Positions 22,923-33,940 of a DNA stretch of 44,940 nucleotides are shown in pieces. The stretch is from Nemertoderma westbladi (lineage: Eukaryota > Xenacoelomorpha > Nemertodermatida > Nemertodermatidae). The stretch's first letter is position 1; the number at the start of each line of letters is the position of its first letter. The position numbers and the translations under genes are program-made. The notes beneath the pieces are model-generated. The model was not told the DNA's origin. It saw only the letters and a program-made list of their open reading frames with translations, and made no database searches. The DNA is taken from NCBI GenBank assembly GCA_032718475.1, contig JAUCBJ010002897.1:1-44940 (forward strand), read 5' to 3'.

Positions 22923-24074
22923 CTACCTACCGAACACCGCCTGGGACACCGGGTTGTCCACCGCCGACCATCTCGACTCCATTAGCGCGTCTATAAATTC
23001 CTCGCTCTGGGCCATAGTCAGTAGGTTGGTCTCCTCTATGTTGAGTTCCAACCCGGGGTCCACCAGACGGGAGAGTTCCCGCTCGGCCTCGCTAACCGGG
23101 GACTTAGCGGGGGACTGGGTGGGGGTCACCGGCGGCGGGGGGGCCCGCTGCACCGGCGGTGCGACCGTCACCGCCGGTGCCGCGCTCACCACCGGCGCGC
23201 TCTCGGCCCGGGGGTACTGGGGCGGGCTCTCCGCGGGCTGCGTCCAACCCCATTGGTTGTAGTCCTGATAACCCGCGGACTCCTGAGGGGTCCCTGCGGC
23301 GGCGCCCCAGCCGGCTGCAGGCCAGTAGGGCTGCGCGTAGAACCAGTTGGGGTAGCCCTGGGCGGGGGCGGTGGCCCCCGCCTGCTGCTCCGGTTGGCCC
23401 CCCTGGTACTGGTAGTGGTTGGTCTTGACGAGACGAGCCTCGGGGTTGTTCGGCGAGTTCCACGCGAGATCCACCTTGAGGGGCCGCCCGCACAGACCCC
23501 GGTCGCCGGACATCGTATACAACGCGCGTTTCTGTTGCCCCTCGTCGATAAAATGTACGAAACCGAAACATTTCGAGGCGCCTTGCGGGTCGGTTTTAAC
23601 GACCGCGGATTTAGCGGTGGGGTAGCGATTCGCGAAATATTCATAGAGTCGTTTATCGTCCGTTTCCGGGGTTAAATTACCGACGTACAAAGAGAATCGT
23701 TTATTAGGAGGGAGAAACTCCCCAGCCATATTCTTTTTAGCCAACCCCGGCTGTGCGTAGTTGAGTTTGAAGTAAGCAGTAGGGTTGGAGTTGGGTATAA
23801 CGTGGTTGTTCCACATTCCCAGCACTCGTTCCATGTCGATGTTACTGTGAAAGTGAATGAAAGCGTACGACGGAGCGGAGGTTTGTCCCTTTCGCATCAC
23901 CCGTATCCCAGCTATGGGTTCCCCTATAGACTGGAAGGCGCGCTGTAAGAAGGGCTCGTCCATATGGGGCATTACGGCCATCCATAGGGCGTGCGTTGAC
24001 GGGGCGTTCGCGGGTTGGGGGCCGGTTGAGTGGGGTTGAGGGTTGCTGTCGGACGCCGGAGTCGACATATTCAT
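22923..24074 (-). CDS. TRNAU1AP: tRNA selenocysteine 1-associated protein 1 (SECp43)
   Basis: An intact frame of 383 residues from ATG 24074. It has two RNA-recognition motifs: RRM1 about 28-107 (LWMAVMP, then RNP1-like SYAFIHF at 69-75) and RRM2 about 127-206 (RNP2 LYVGNL at 129-134, RNP1 KCFGFVHF at 168-175), including the family segment FKLNYAQPG. The protein binds tRNA-Sec and takes part in selenocysteine tRNA maturation and selenoprotein synthesis. Human SECp43 is about 287 residues. The extra length here is a Gly/Gln/Trp/Tyr-rich then Pro/Ala-rich C-terminal region (about 220-335), followed by an acidic tail with QSEEFIDALMESRW that looks conserved. Start: two Met close together (M1, M3), either possible. 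No introns. The GC-rich 3' half may reflect the low-complexity coding. Confidence 0.9.
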   Translation of the reverse strand: MNMSTPASDSNPQPHSTGPQPANAPSTHALWMAVMPHMDEPFLQRAFQSIGEPIAGIRVMRKGQTSAPSYAFIHFHSNIDMERVLGMWNNHVIPNSNPTAYFKLNYAQPGLAKKNMAGEFLPPNKRFSLYVGNLTPETDDKRLYEYFANRYPTAKSAVVKTDPQGASKCFGFVHFIDEGQQKRALYTMSGDRGLCGRPLKVDLAWNSPNNPEARLVKTNHYQYQGGQPEQQAGATAPAQGYPNWFYAQPYWPAAGWGAAAGTPQESAGYQDYNQWGWTQPAESPPQYPRAESAPVVSAAPAVTVAPPVQRAPPPPVTPTQSPAKSPVSEAERELSRLVDPGLELNIEETNLLTMAQSEEFIDALMESRWSAVDNPVSQAVFGR

Positions 24075-24178
24075 GTACCGGTATTGTTTGACTCTCGTAA
24101 AAATATCTGCGATTCTTTACCCAGCAGTCTGACAGTACCGGTAACGGAAGTTGTGATCAGTGTTGATGACAACGATAT

Positions 24179-24239
24179 GCCTAGGCCAAGGACTACTATA
24201 CTACTGTCAGACTGTAGTATAGTAGTCCTTGGCCTAGGC
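24179..24239. repeat. Perfect 26-bp inverted repeat with 9-nt loop
   Basis: The arms 24179-24204 and 24214-24239 are exact reverse complements (ends GCCTAGGCCAAGG and CCTTGGCCTAGGC) around the loop TGTCAGACT. It lies about 105 bp upstream of the TRNAU1AP start codon, so it could fall in its promoter or 5' UTR. A tiny foldback element is equally possible. Confidence 0.85.
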
Positions 24240-24249
24240 CTATCACCTA

Positions 24250-24308
24250 ACCTTAAGCCGGCACAGCATTCTTAAAAATGCAGCTGTAATGCAGCATGCC
24301 GATCCTAG
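24250..24308. mobile_element. Short retro-insert, copy 2, with 9-bp target duplication
   Basis: TATCACCTA at 24241-24249 and again at 24309-24317 flanks a 59-bp segment whose last 45 bp match the insert at 7200-7247 with one difference (GCAGCTGTAATGCAGCATGC against GCAGCTGCAATGCAGCATGC). The left end is longer than in copy 1, while the right end (GATCCTAG) is shared. Confidence 0.65.
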
Positions 24309-24317
24309 TATCACCTA

Positions 24318-24691
24318 TCTAATCAATACTGCAATACATAGCACATAAAAAATACTGAAATAATTTTATACAACTGTACAACAACAGAACAGTCTGACAG
24401 TAGGCTACTCACTGGCTTATTTTTTCATAGTCCAGTACTGCAGTACTGCAGTACGGTAGTCGTGCTGGATTGACTGATTGAGGTCTACCACAGTACCAGC
24501 CAGCCTACCATGCCTACGACTGTAAGCTAAGGCTGTAAGGCAGTAAGGCCTACATAATGACATACCTACCTCAGTAACTACACGTGTACCAGTAGTTCTG
24601 TAGTTAGTTTAGTTTAATACGCCGAATGTAATTAAAATTAACACATCTACACGATCAAATATTTATTATACAACACATTGTACTGGAGTGA
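24318..24691. other. Gene-free stretch before the satellite
   Basis: AT-rich with clusters of CAGTACTG, CTGCAG and AGGCCT palindromes (for example three overlapping CAGTACTGCAG words near 24433). No coding or RNA gene seen. Confidence 0.4.
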
Positions 24692-24769
24692 GTACAAAAC
24701 AAATATCAAAGACTGAAAGACCCTCTGTACAAAACAAAGATCAAAGACTGAAAGACCCTCTGTACAAAA
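24692..24769. repeat. Left outlier of the satellite array
   Basis: Just over two units of the array that resumes at 26516 (GTACAAAACAAATATCAAAG, then GACTGAAAGACCCTCTGTAC). It ends at TACAAAA exactly where the TIR element begins. This shows that the array was once continuous and was split by the insertion. Confidence 0.85.
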
Positions 24770-26515
24770 CCCAGTTAAACATGAACTTATGTTTCATATG
24801 TGGTATATATATGTTGTATGGAATAGGTGTGTCTGGAAATTGGGTTTTTATGCTCATGTATGAATAATACATGTCACGCATGCGGTGATACATACACTTA
24901 GAATGTGTGTATCGCCATTTATGATATTTATATGTTGCACATATGAATTTATCATAAATAAATGTGTGAGAATGCGCATGTGAATAATATATGTTGAGCA
25001 TATGTGAAATAGCCATAGCCAAGACTCTGAGTTAAATTTAAATCCATAAACTATTCAATTCGTAATTGTGTAATCCAGTTCATGGATTTTATATGTTGCA
25101 CACATGTTTGCCTTATGGTAATACAGGCCTTACAGTAGTACATGTACAGAAAAGAATAGCGAGGGGGGATGCGAAAATTGTTGATGTCACTACTCAGCTT
25201 TTTGCATTAAGAACAAATATCGTTTTAATCAGCAGTATAATACGTTGAATCTATATTTTTTGTTATACTGTATTTTCAAAGTACCGGCTATATTTAACCA
25301 TATAATGTATAATCAATACATAGGCCTGCTATAAGGTTTAAATTATGAGTGGAGGCTGTATGGACACTAAATAGAAGTAACCATAGTCGATCTTCCAATT
25401 GTTTTGTTTATTGCATTTGAGGGCTGGTGGTGGGCAGTGGGACACATTCTTAAAATGATAGGCATTTCATAGTCTGATCCTCCAATCTTTCTTCTTAACC
25501 ACGTCGTGTCGCTTGCAGTTTAGCTAGTGAATTGCAAATTATTTTATATTTTACCCATAACGGCATAATGCGTTGCATAAGCCTACCGCTTATCATAGTC
25601 CACTCAATTGTTCAGTGATGCAGTATGTGACTTGCCTGCTTTCTGCCTTGCACTATGCACATTGTGCTGTGCATGTGCATTGTACAGTGCTGTATTAACA
25701 GAATTAGACAAACATATGAATGGCTGTATGGTGGTTTTCACTTGTCAGGTTGTGGTTGTGCATTGTCATCTGCGCTGCTAAGTATCAGTAAGGGGTACAG
25801 ACATAGACAGCACTATACACTAATGCGCTATAAGCACTATAGCACTATACTATAACACTATACACTAATACATGCACTATACCATCCGTAAGGTAGGCAG
25901 GCCTATATTGCAGTTCTTATCCCGTTAAAAAATTGAACATGTGTTTCATATGTGGTATATATATGTTGTATGGAAAATATGTCTTAAAATTAGAAATAAA
26001 ATATCATATGAGCAATTATATGACCTTAGAATTAATTAATTTTCGAAGATTTATCAAAATGAATAATCTATTATAGCTGGAAATTAGATAACTTAATTAA
26101 ATCTAACTAATAGAATACGAATTTACGGATCATCACCAAAATCTATTAAGGATACTCTCATATCACTATGAGTTAAATATTTTCATATATACTCCGATGC
26201 TTCCTTCTCTAAATGTATAGGGTAGGTGTAGGGCCGTAGGATAGGGTGTAGGGATTGGATAGGATAAGGTACTGAGGTAGGCTACCCCCCCCCCCCCCCC
26301 CCCGCCCCAGCAGACCCACACAAGTGATTGGTCGGTCTCAGTTTAAATTTTTACTCTTTTTGTCGCACTTGTCACATAAAAAACATATGTGTATCACATG
26401 TGAACATTCCACATATTGATCACATTTGACAACACTGTAACATTTACATATATGTATCACATGTCGAATTATTTATGGCAACCATATATGAAACACATAC
26501 TCATGTTTAACTGGG
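24770..26515. mobile_element. 1746-bp TIR element inserted into the satellite
   Basis: Perfect 15-bp inverted ends CCCAGTTAAACATGA (24770-24784; reverse complement at 26501-26515). Satellite sequence abuts both ends, and comparing with an intact unit leaves AA as a 2-bp target duplication. Subterminal regions are full of CATATGTG/CACATATG words. A 30-bp block containing TTTCATATGTGGTATATATA occurs near 24789 and again near 25945, which suggests internal duplication or nesting. A 19-C run is at 26285-26303. There is no recognisable transposase, so the element is non-autonomous. The superfamily is not identifiable from the ends alone. Confidence 0.8.
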
Positions 26516-29500
26516 AACAAAGATCAAAGACTGAAAGACCCTCTGTACAAAACAAAGATCAAAGACTGAAAGACTGAAAGACCCGCGACCCTCTGTACAA
26601 AACAAAGATCAAAGACCTTCTGTACAAAACAAATATCAAAGACTGAAAGATCCTCTGTACAAAACAAAGATCAAAGACCCTCTGTACAAAACAAAGACCC
26701 CCTGTACAAAACAAAGATCAAAGACTGAAAGACCCTCCTGTACAAAACAAATATCAAAGACTGAAAGACTGAAACACCCTCTGTACAAAACAAAGATCAA
26801 AGACTGAAAGACTGAAAGACTCTCTGTACAAAACAAAGATCAAAGACCCTCTGTACAAAACAAAGATCAAAGACCCTCTGTACAAAACAAAGATCAAAGA
26901 CCCTCTGTACAAAACAAAGATCAAAGACCCTCTGTACAAAACAAAGATCAAAGACCCTCTGTACAAAACAAAGACCCTCTGTACAAAACAAAGATCAAAG
27001 ACTGAAAGACCCTCTGTACAAACAAAGATCAAAGACCCTCTGTACAAAACAAAGATCACAGACCCTCTGTACAAAACAAAGACCCTCTGTACAAAACAAA
27101 GACCATCTGTACAAAACAAAGATCAAAGACTGAAAGACCCTCTGTACAAAACAAAGATCAAAGACTGAAAGACCCTCTGTACAAAACAAAGACCCTCTGT
27201 ACAAAACAAAGATCAAAGACTGAAAGACTGAAAGACCCTCTGTACAAAACAAAGACCCTCTGTACAAAACAAAGATCAAAGACTGAAAGACTCTCTGTAC
27301 AAAACAAAGATCAAAGACCCTCTGTAAAAAACAAAGATCAAAGACCATCTGTACAAAACAAAGATCAAAGACCCTCTGTACAAAACAAAGATCAAAGACC
27401 CTCTGTACAAAACAAAGATCAAAGACCCTCTGTACAAAACAAAGATCAAAGACTGAAAGACCCTCTGTACAAAACAAAGATCAAAGACCCTCTGTACAAA
27501 ACAAAGACCCTCTGTACAAAACAAAGATCAAAGACTGAAAGACCCTCTGTACAAAACAAATATCAAAGACTGAAAGACTGAAAGACCCTCTGTACAAAAC
27601 AAAGATCAAAGACTGAAAGACTCTCTGTACAAAACAAAGATCAAAGACTGAAAGACTCTCTGTACAAAACAAAGATCAAAGACTGAAAGACCCTCTGTAC
27701 AAAGCAAAGATCAAAGACCCTCTGTACAAAACAAAGATCAAAGACCCTTTGTACAAAACAAAGATCAAAGACCCTCTGTACAAAACAAAGATCAAAGACC
27801 CTCTGTACAATACAAAGATCCTTTGTACAAAACAAAGTCCCTCTGTACAAAACAAAGATCAAAGACCCTCTGTACAAAACAAAGACCATCTGTACAAAAC
27901 AAAGACCCTCTGTACAAAACAAAGACCTCTGTACAAAACAAAGACCCTCTGTAGAAAACAAAGACCCTCTGTACAAAACAGAGACCCTCTGTAGAAAAGA
28001 AAGACCCTCTGTACAAAACAAAGACCCTCTGTAGAAAACAAAGACCCTCTGTACAAAACAAAGACCCTCTGTACAAAGCAAAGACCCTCTGTACAAAACA
28101 AAGACCCTGTGTACAAAACAAAGACCCTCTGTACAAAACAAATACCCTCTGTACAAAACAAAGACCCTCTGTACAAAACAAAGACCCTCTGCGTCTGTAC
28201 AAAACAAAGATCCTCTGTACAAAACAAAGATCAAAGACCCTCTGTACAAAACAAAGGTCATCTGTATAAAACAAAGACCCTCTGTACAAAACAAAGATCC
28301 TCTGTACAAAACAAAGACCCTCTGTACAAAACAAAGACCCTCTGTACAAAACAAAGATCCTCTGTACAAAACAAAGACCCTCTGTACAAAACAAAGATCA
28401 AAGACCCTCTGTACAATACAAAAATCCTTTGTACAAAACAAAGACCCTCTGTACAAAACAAAGATCAAAGACCCTCTGTACAAGACAAAGACCCTCTGTA
28501 CAAAACAAAGACCCTCTGTACAAAACAAAGACCCTCTGTACAAAACAAAGACCCTCTGTACAAAACAACGACCCTCTGTACAAAACAAAGACCCTCTGTA
28601 TAAAACAAAGACCCTCTGTACAAAACAACGACCCTCTGTAGAAAACAAAGACCCTCTGTACAAAACAAAGACCCTCTGTACAAAACAAAGATCCTCTGTA
28701 CAAAACAAAGACCCTCTGTACAAAACAAAGATCAAAGACCCTCTGTACAATACAAAAATCCTTTGTACAAAACAAAGACCCTCTGTACAAAACAAAGATC
28801 AAAGACCCTCTGTACAAGACAAAGACCCTCTGTACAAAACAACGACCCTCTGTACAAAACAAAGACCCTCTGTATAAAACAAAGACCCTCTGTACAAAAC
28901 AACGACCCTCTGTAGAAAACAAAGACCCTCTGTACAAAACAAAGACCCTCTGTACAAAACAAAGACCCTCTGTACAAAACAAAGACCCTCTGTACAAAAC
29001 AAAGACCCTCTGTACAAAACAAAGACCCTCTGTACAAAACAAAGACCCTCTGTACAAAACAAAGATCCTCTGTACAAAACAAAGGTCAAAGACCCTCTGT
29101 ACAAAACAAAAATCAAAGACCCTCTGTACAAAACAAAGATCAAAGACCCTCTGTACAAAACAAAGATCAAAGACCCTCTGTACAAAACAAAGACCCTCTG
29201 TACAAAACAAAGATCAAAGACTGAAAGACCCTCTGTACAAACAAAGATCAAAGACCCTCTGTACAAAACAAAGATCAAAGACCCTCTGTACAAAACAAAG
29301 ATCACAGACCCTCTGTACAAAACAAAGACCCTCTGTACAAAACAAAGACCCTCTGTACAAAACAAAGATCAAAGACTGAAAGACCCTCTGTACAAAACAA
29401 AGATCAAAGACTGAAAGACCCTCTGTACAAAACAAAGACCCTCTGTACAAAACAAAGATCAAAGACTGAAAGACCCTCTGTACAAAACAAAGATCAAAGA

Positions 29501-32005
29501 CTGAAAGACCCTCTGTACAAAACAAAGACCCTCTGTACAAAACAAAGATCAAAGACTGAAAGACTCTCTGTACAAAACAAAGATCATAGACTGAAAGACC
29601 CTCTGTACAAAACAAAGACCCTCTGTACAAAACAAAGATCAAAGACTGAAAGACTCTCTGTACAAAACAAAGATCAAAGACTGAAAGACCCTCTGTAAAA
29701 AACAAAGATCAAAGACCCTCTGTACAAAACAAAGATCAAAGACTCTCTGTACAAAACAAAGATCAAAGACCCTCTGTACAAAACAAAGATCAAAGACCCT
29801 CTGTACAAAACAAAGATCAAAGAATGAAAGACCCTCTGTACAAAACAAAGATCAAAGACCCTCTGTACAAAACAAAGACCCTCTGTACAAAACAAAGATC
29901 AAAGACTGAAAGACCCTCTGTACAAAACAAATATCAAAGACCGAAAGACCCTCTGTACAAAACAAAGATCAAAGACTGAAAGACTCTCTGTACAAAACAA
30001 AGATCAAAGACTGAAAGACTCTCTGTACAAAACAAAGATCAAAGACTGAAAGACCCTCTGTACAAAACAAAGATCCTCTGTACAAAACAAAGACCCTCTG
30101 TACAAAACAAAGACCCTCTGTACAAAACAAAGATCAAAGACCCTCTGTACAAAACAAAGATTAAAGATCCTCTGTACAAAACAAAGATCAAAGACCCTCT
30201 GTAGAAAACAAAGACCCTCTGTACAAAACAAAGATCAAAGACTGAAAGACCCTCTGTACAAAGCGAAGATCAAAGACCCTCTGTACAAAACAAAGATCAA
30301 AGACCCTATGTACAAAACAAAGATCAAAGACCCTCTGTACAAAACAAAGATCAAAGACCCTCTGTACAATACAAAGATCCTTTGTACAAAACAAAGTCCC
30401 TCTGTACAAAACAAAGATCAAAGACCCTCTGTACAAAACAAAGACCATCTGTACAAAACAAAGACCTCTGTACAAAACAAAGACCCTCTGTAGAAAACAA
30501 AGACCCTCTGTACAAAACAGAGACCCTCTGTAGAAAACAAAGACGCTCTGTACAAAACAACGACCCTCTGTACAAAACAAAGACCCTCTGTACAAAACAA
30601 AGACCCTCTGTACAAAACAAAGATCAAAGACCCTCTGTACAAAACAAAGACCCTCTGTACAAAACAAAGACCCTCTGTACAAAACAAAGACCTCTGTACA
30701 AAACAAAGACCCTCTGTAGAAAACAAAGACCCTCTGTACAAAACAGAGACCCTCTGTAGAAAACAAAGACCCTCTGTACAAAACAAAGACCCTCTGTACA
30801 AAACAAAGACCCTCTGTACAAAACAAAGACCCTCTGTAGAAAACAAAGACCCTCTGTACAAAACAAAGACCCTCTGTACAAAACAAAGACCCTCTGTACA
30901 AAACAAAGACCCTCTGTACAAAACAAAGACCCTCTGTACAAAACAAAGACCCTCTGTACAAAACAAAGACCCTCTGTACAAAACAAAGACCCTCTGTACA
31001 AAACAAAGATCCTCTGTACAAAACAAAGATCAAAGACCCTCTGTACAAAACAAAGGTCATCTGTATAAAACAAAGACCCTCTGTACAAAACAAAGATCCT
31101 CTGTACAAATCAAAGACCCTCTGTACAAAACAAAGACCCTCTGTACAAAACAAAGATCCTCTGTACAAAACAAAGACCCTCTGTACAAAACAAAGATCCT
31201 TTGTACAAAACAAAGACCCTCTGTACAAAACAAAGATCAAAGACCCTCTGTACAAAACAAAGACCCTCTGTACAAAACAAAGACCCTCTGTACAAAACAA
31301 AGACCCTCTGTAGAAAACAAAGACCCTCTGTACAAAACAAAGACCCTCTGTACAAAACAAAGACCCTCTGTAAACAAAGACCCTCTGTACAAAACAAAGA
31401 CCCTCTGTACAAAACAAAGACCCTCTGTACAAAAAAAGACCCTCTGTACAAAACAAAGACCCTCTGTACAAAACAAAGATCAAAGACCCTCTGTACAAAA
31501 CAAAGACCCTCTGTACAAAACAAAGATCAAAGACCCTCTGTACAAAACAAAGATCAAAGACCCTCTGTACAAAACAAAGACCCTCTGTACAAAACAAAGA
31601 CCCTCTGTACAAAACAAAGACCCTCTGTACAAAACAAAGACCCTCTGTACAAAACAAAGACCCTCTGTACAAAACAAAGACCCTCTGTACAAAACAAAGA
31701 CCCTCTGTACAAAACAAAGATCAAAGACCCTCTGTACAAAACAAAGATCAAAGACCCTCTGTACAAAACAAAGATCAAAGACCCTCTGTACAAAACAAAG
31801 ACCCTCTGTACAAAACAAAGACCCTCTGTACAAAACAAAGATCAAAGACTGAAAGACCCTCTGTACAAAACAAAGATCAAAGACCCTCTGTACAAAACAA
31901 AGATCAAAGACCCTCTGTACAAAACAAAGATCAAAGACCCTCTGTACAAAACAAAGACCCTCTGTACAAAACAAAGACCCACTGTACAAAACAAAGATCA
32001 AAGAA
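26516..32005. repeat. 5.5-kb satellite with modular 20/27/35-bp units
   Basis: The basic unit is GACCCTCTGTACAAAACAAA (20 bp). An optional GATCAAA (7 bp) makes 27-bp units, and a further GACTGAAA (8 bp, sometimes doubled) makes 35- or 43-bp units. Roughly 220 units are present with point variants (TAGAAAAC, CTTTGTAC, AACGACC and others). Unit types are zoned: long units dominate about 26516-27740 and 29210-30250, the plain 20-mer dominates about 27870-29080 and 30440-31720. Variant-bearing blocks recur, showing higher-order duplication. The long open frames across it on both strands come from the stop-free unit and are not called as genes. Confidence 0.95.
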
Positions 32006-32006
32006 G

Positions 32007-32062
32007 AAATTCCACCAAAAAAAGAAGAGAAGTCAATGCAAGTAAAATCAATGCAATCCTAT
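32007..32062 (+). repeat. Dispersed repeat, copy 2, at the satellite edge
   Basis: GAAATTCCACCAAAA and AAAATCAATGCAATCCTAT follow the last satellite unit directly and match the blocks at 18160-18245. The satellite therefore stops exactly at, or inside, a dispersed repeat. Confidence 0.5.
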
Positions 32063-32599
32063 GCGATACTTTTCCCATAGGGATAAATTATAAAAAGTAA
32101 CAATTTAATAAAAAAATTAATTTATTATGTCCCAGTGTGAGTGTATTGTGTGAGTGTATTTGGTTTTGCACGAGTTGGCAGGTGGATCGAGTGCAAAATT
32201 CAATACACGGCGGCAGAATATCTGAATCGGAACTTAAATTATGACAAGATATCTAAAATTATTTCGCTACTAATAATTAATTACTACTACTACTAATTAT
32301 TTCGTTGCCGTTCCAGAAGCAAATTAACCTATAATTACCGAGGCCACATGCCGAGGTTATTATATTAGGTTAATTTGCTGAAGGATTAGGCAGAAGTGAT
32401 TATTACAGTTTTATTCGCTGAAGGTTTTTATTTCCGTATATTAACTCTAGAACATTGCAATATTGTGTTTATTGTTAATTAGAGCATATTGAATGAACAA
32501 CATGACAGCATACTTTGTATTTGTAAGGATCGTGTTCTAATACAAACACGCATATATTCAATTTTTTTCAAGCATTAGTAGCATTTAAATCCATTTCCT

Positions 32600-32870
32600 T
32601 GAATTAATATCGCTCCAGAGGTCGTGGGTTTCTACCCCTGCAGGCGGGCCAGGTTAGTTTTCGTTTTGGCACCAATGCTTTAAAGGGACTAACCAAACCA
32701 GGGCGCATATTTGCTTTGTTAATTAAATGGTCGTTAAATGAGTACCAGTTATCTCTTTGCCTGTAAGGGGTATAGTTCTGTTGGGTCTATACTGGAATTG
32801 AGTCGTGAAACCTTCTTTTCTATTTTTCGTACTTGTTACAAGGAGGTCTCCTTGTTTTTTTTTTCGTTTC
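32600..32870 (+). mobile_element. Probable tRNA-derived SINE, 5'-incomplete
   Basis: It starts with the 3' half of a tRNA-like sequence (GAGGTCGTGGGTTTCTACCC), followed by a stretch matching the one after the tRNA-like head at 9111-9183. Then comes about 200 bp of unique body, ending CTCCTTG plus a run of T. Length and layout fit a SINE. The A-box half is missing or degenerate. Confidence 0.35.
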
Positions 32871-33841
32871 AGCACTCATTGCCTCTAACATAAGGTAAGG
32901 ATGAACCGAATCTGTGAAACTACTGTATATTTTTTTCATTATCTATTTAATAAATTGTTGCAGAAATAACGTTATTTTATTTTCTTCAATACTAGGCTCT
33001 TTTCACTGATAAATAAATAAAGATAAGCCAACTTATTATGTATATTTATAATAATAATACGATTTGTTGGTATTTTTAAAAACACTAGCTACTGTACCAT
33101 TTTTATGAATACAGTAACTACCATTGGAAAACACTAGCTACCATAAAAATTTCACATGTACCGAGTCGGAAATATGTTCCAGAACATAAATCAACAGCGA
33201 AAAGAAAAGAGCTATACAAAGGCAGAACAGTGTTGACACGGGATAAACTAGTACCACCCACTCCACCCCCCCCCCCCCCCCCCCAGTAAAATTTAATGAG
33301 ATTAATAAGATGGCAAACAACGAAAAGATCTTAAGGTTTTTTTATGCCGTTAATTATGTTTTTATGCGTTTTAATGATGCTCGCATGGCTTTTGGTGAGG
33401 TCAGTTTGTAATAAGATTATAATAAGGTTATCATTCTTACGAATACTGGAGTAGAATTTAAAGTGCCAATCTGTGAATCTTATTGAGATGGTCATTTTGC
33501 TTAATGTGAAATATATAGCTACAGTATATTATTGAAAGAAACAGTAGCAAGTTTGGTATATTGCTGAACCATAGGATAATACATAAAATTATATGAATAT
33601 ACTGCAACATATATTTTCTAGAATCCCGTATCAGAGCAATTTCTAAGAAAACAGTATAATTTTAGGAAAAGATGGTATAATACAACAATTATAGAACATT
33701 TTTTTAAAATTATACGATTATAATTTTAGCTAGTTTCCGTAGCAATATGCGAAAATTAACAATAAACGGAAATAATAACCTTCAGCGGATTAGGCAGAGG
33801 TGATTATTCAGTTTTATTCGCTTCAGGTTATTATTTCCGTA

Positions 33842-33940
33842 TATTAACTCTAGAACATTGCAATATTGTATGTATATTAACTCTAGAACATTGCAATATT
33901 GTATGTATATTAACTCTAGAACATTGCAATATTGTATGTA
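33842..33940. repeat. 33-bp tandem repeat, three exact copies
   Basis: Unit TATTAACTCTAGAACATTGC then AATATTGTATGTA, three copies back to back. The unit and its 5' flank (GGATTAGGCAGA, TTTTATTCGCT) also occur once at about 32382-32468. The expansion therefore arose within one copy of a dispersed repeat. Confidence 0.8.

Noticed and set aside
27641-31717. Long minus-strand open frames (up to 509 codons) and plus-strand frames across the satellite
   Set aside because: They exist only because the repeat unit lacks stop codons. They overlap one another in several frames on both strands, and they have no domain, composition or start-site support.
26516-32005. CRISPR-like array
   Set aside because: There are short direct repeats but no unique spacers; the variable parts are the same 7- and 8-bp modules, and the context is an animal genome.
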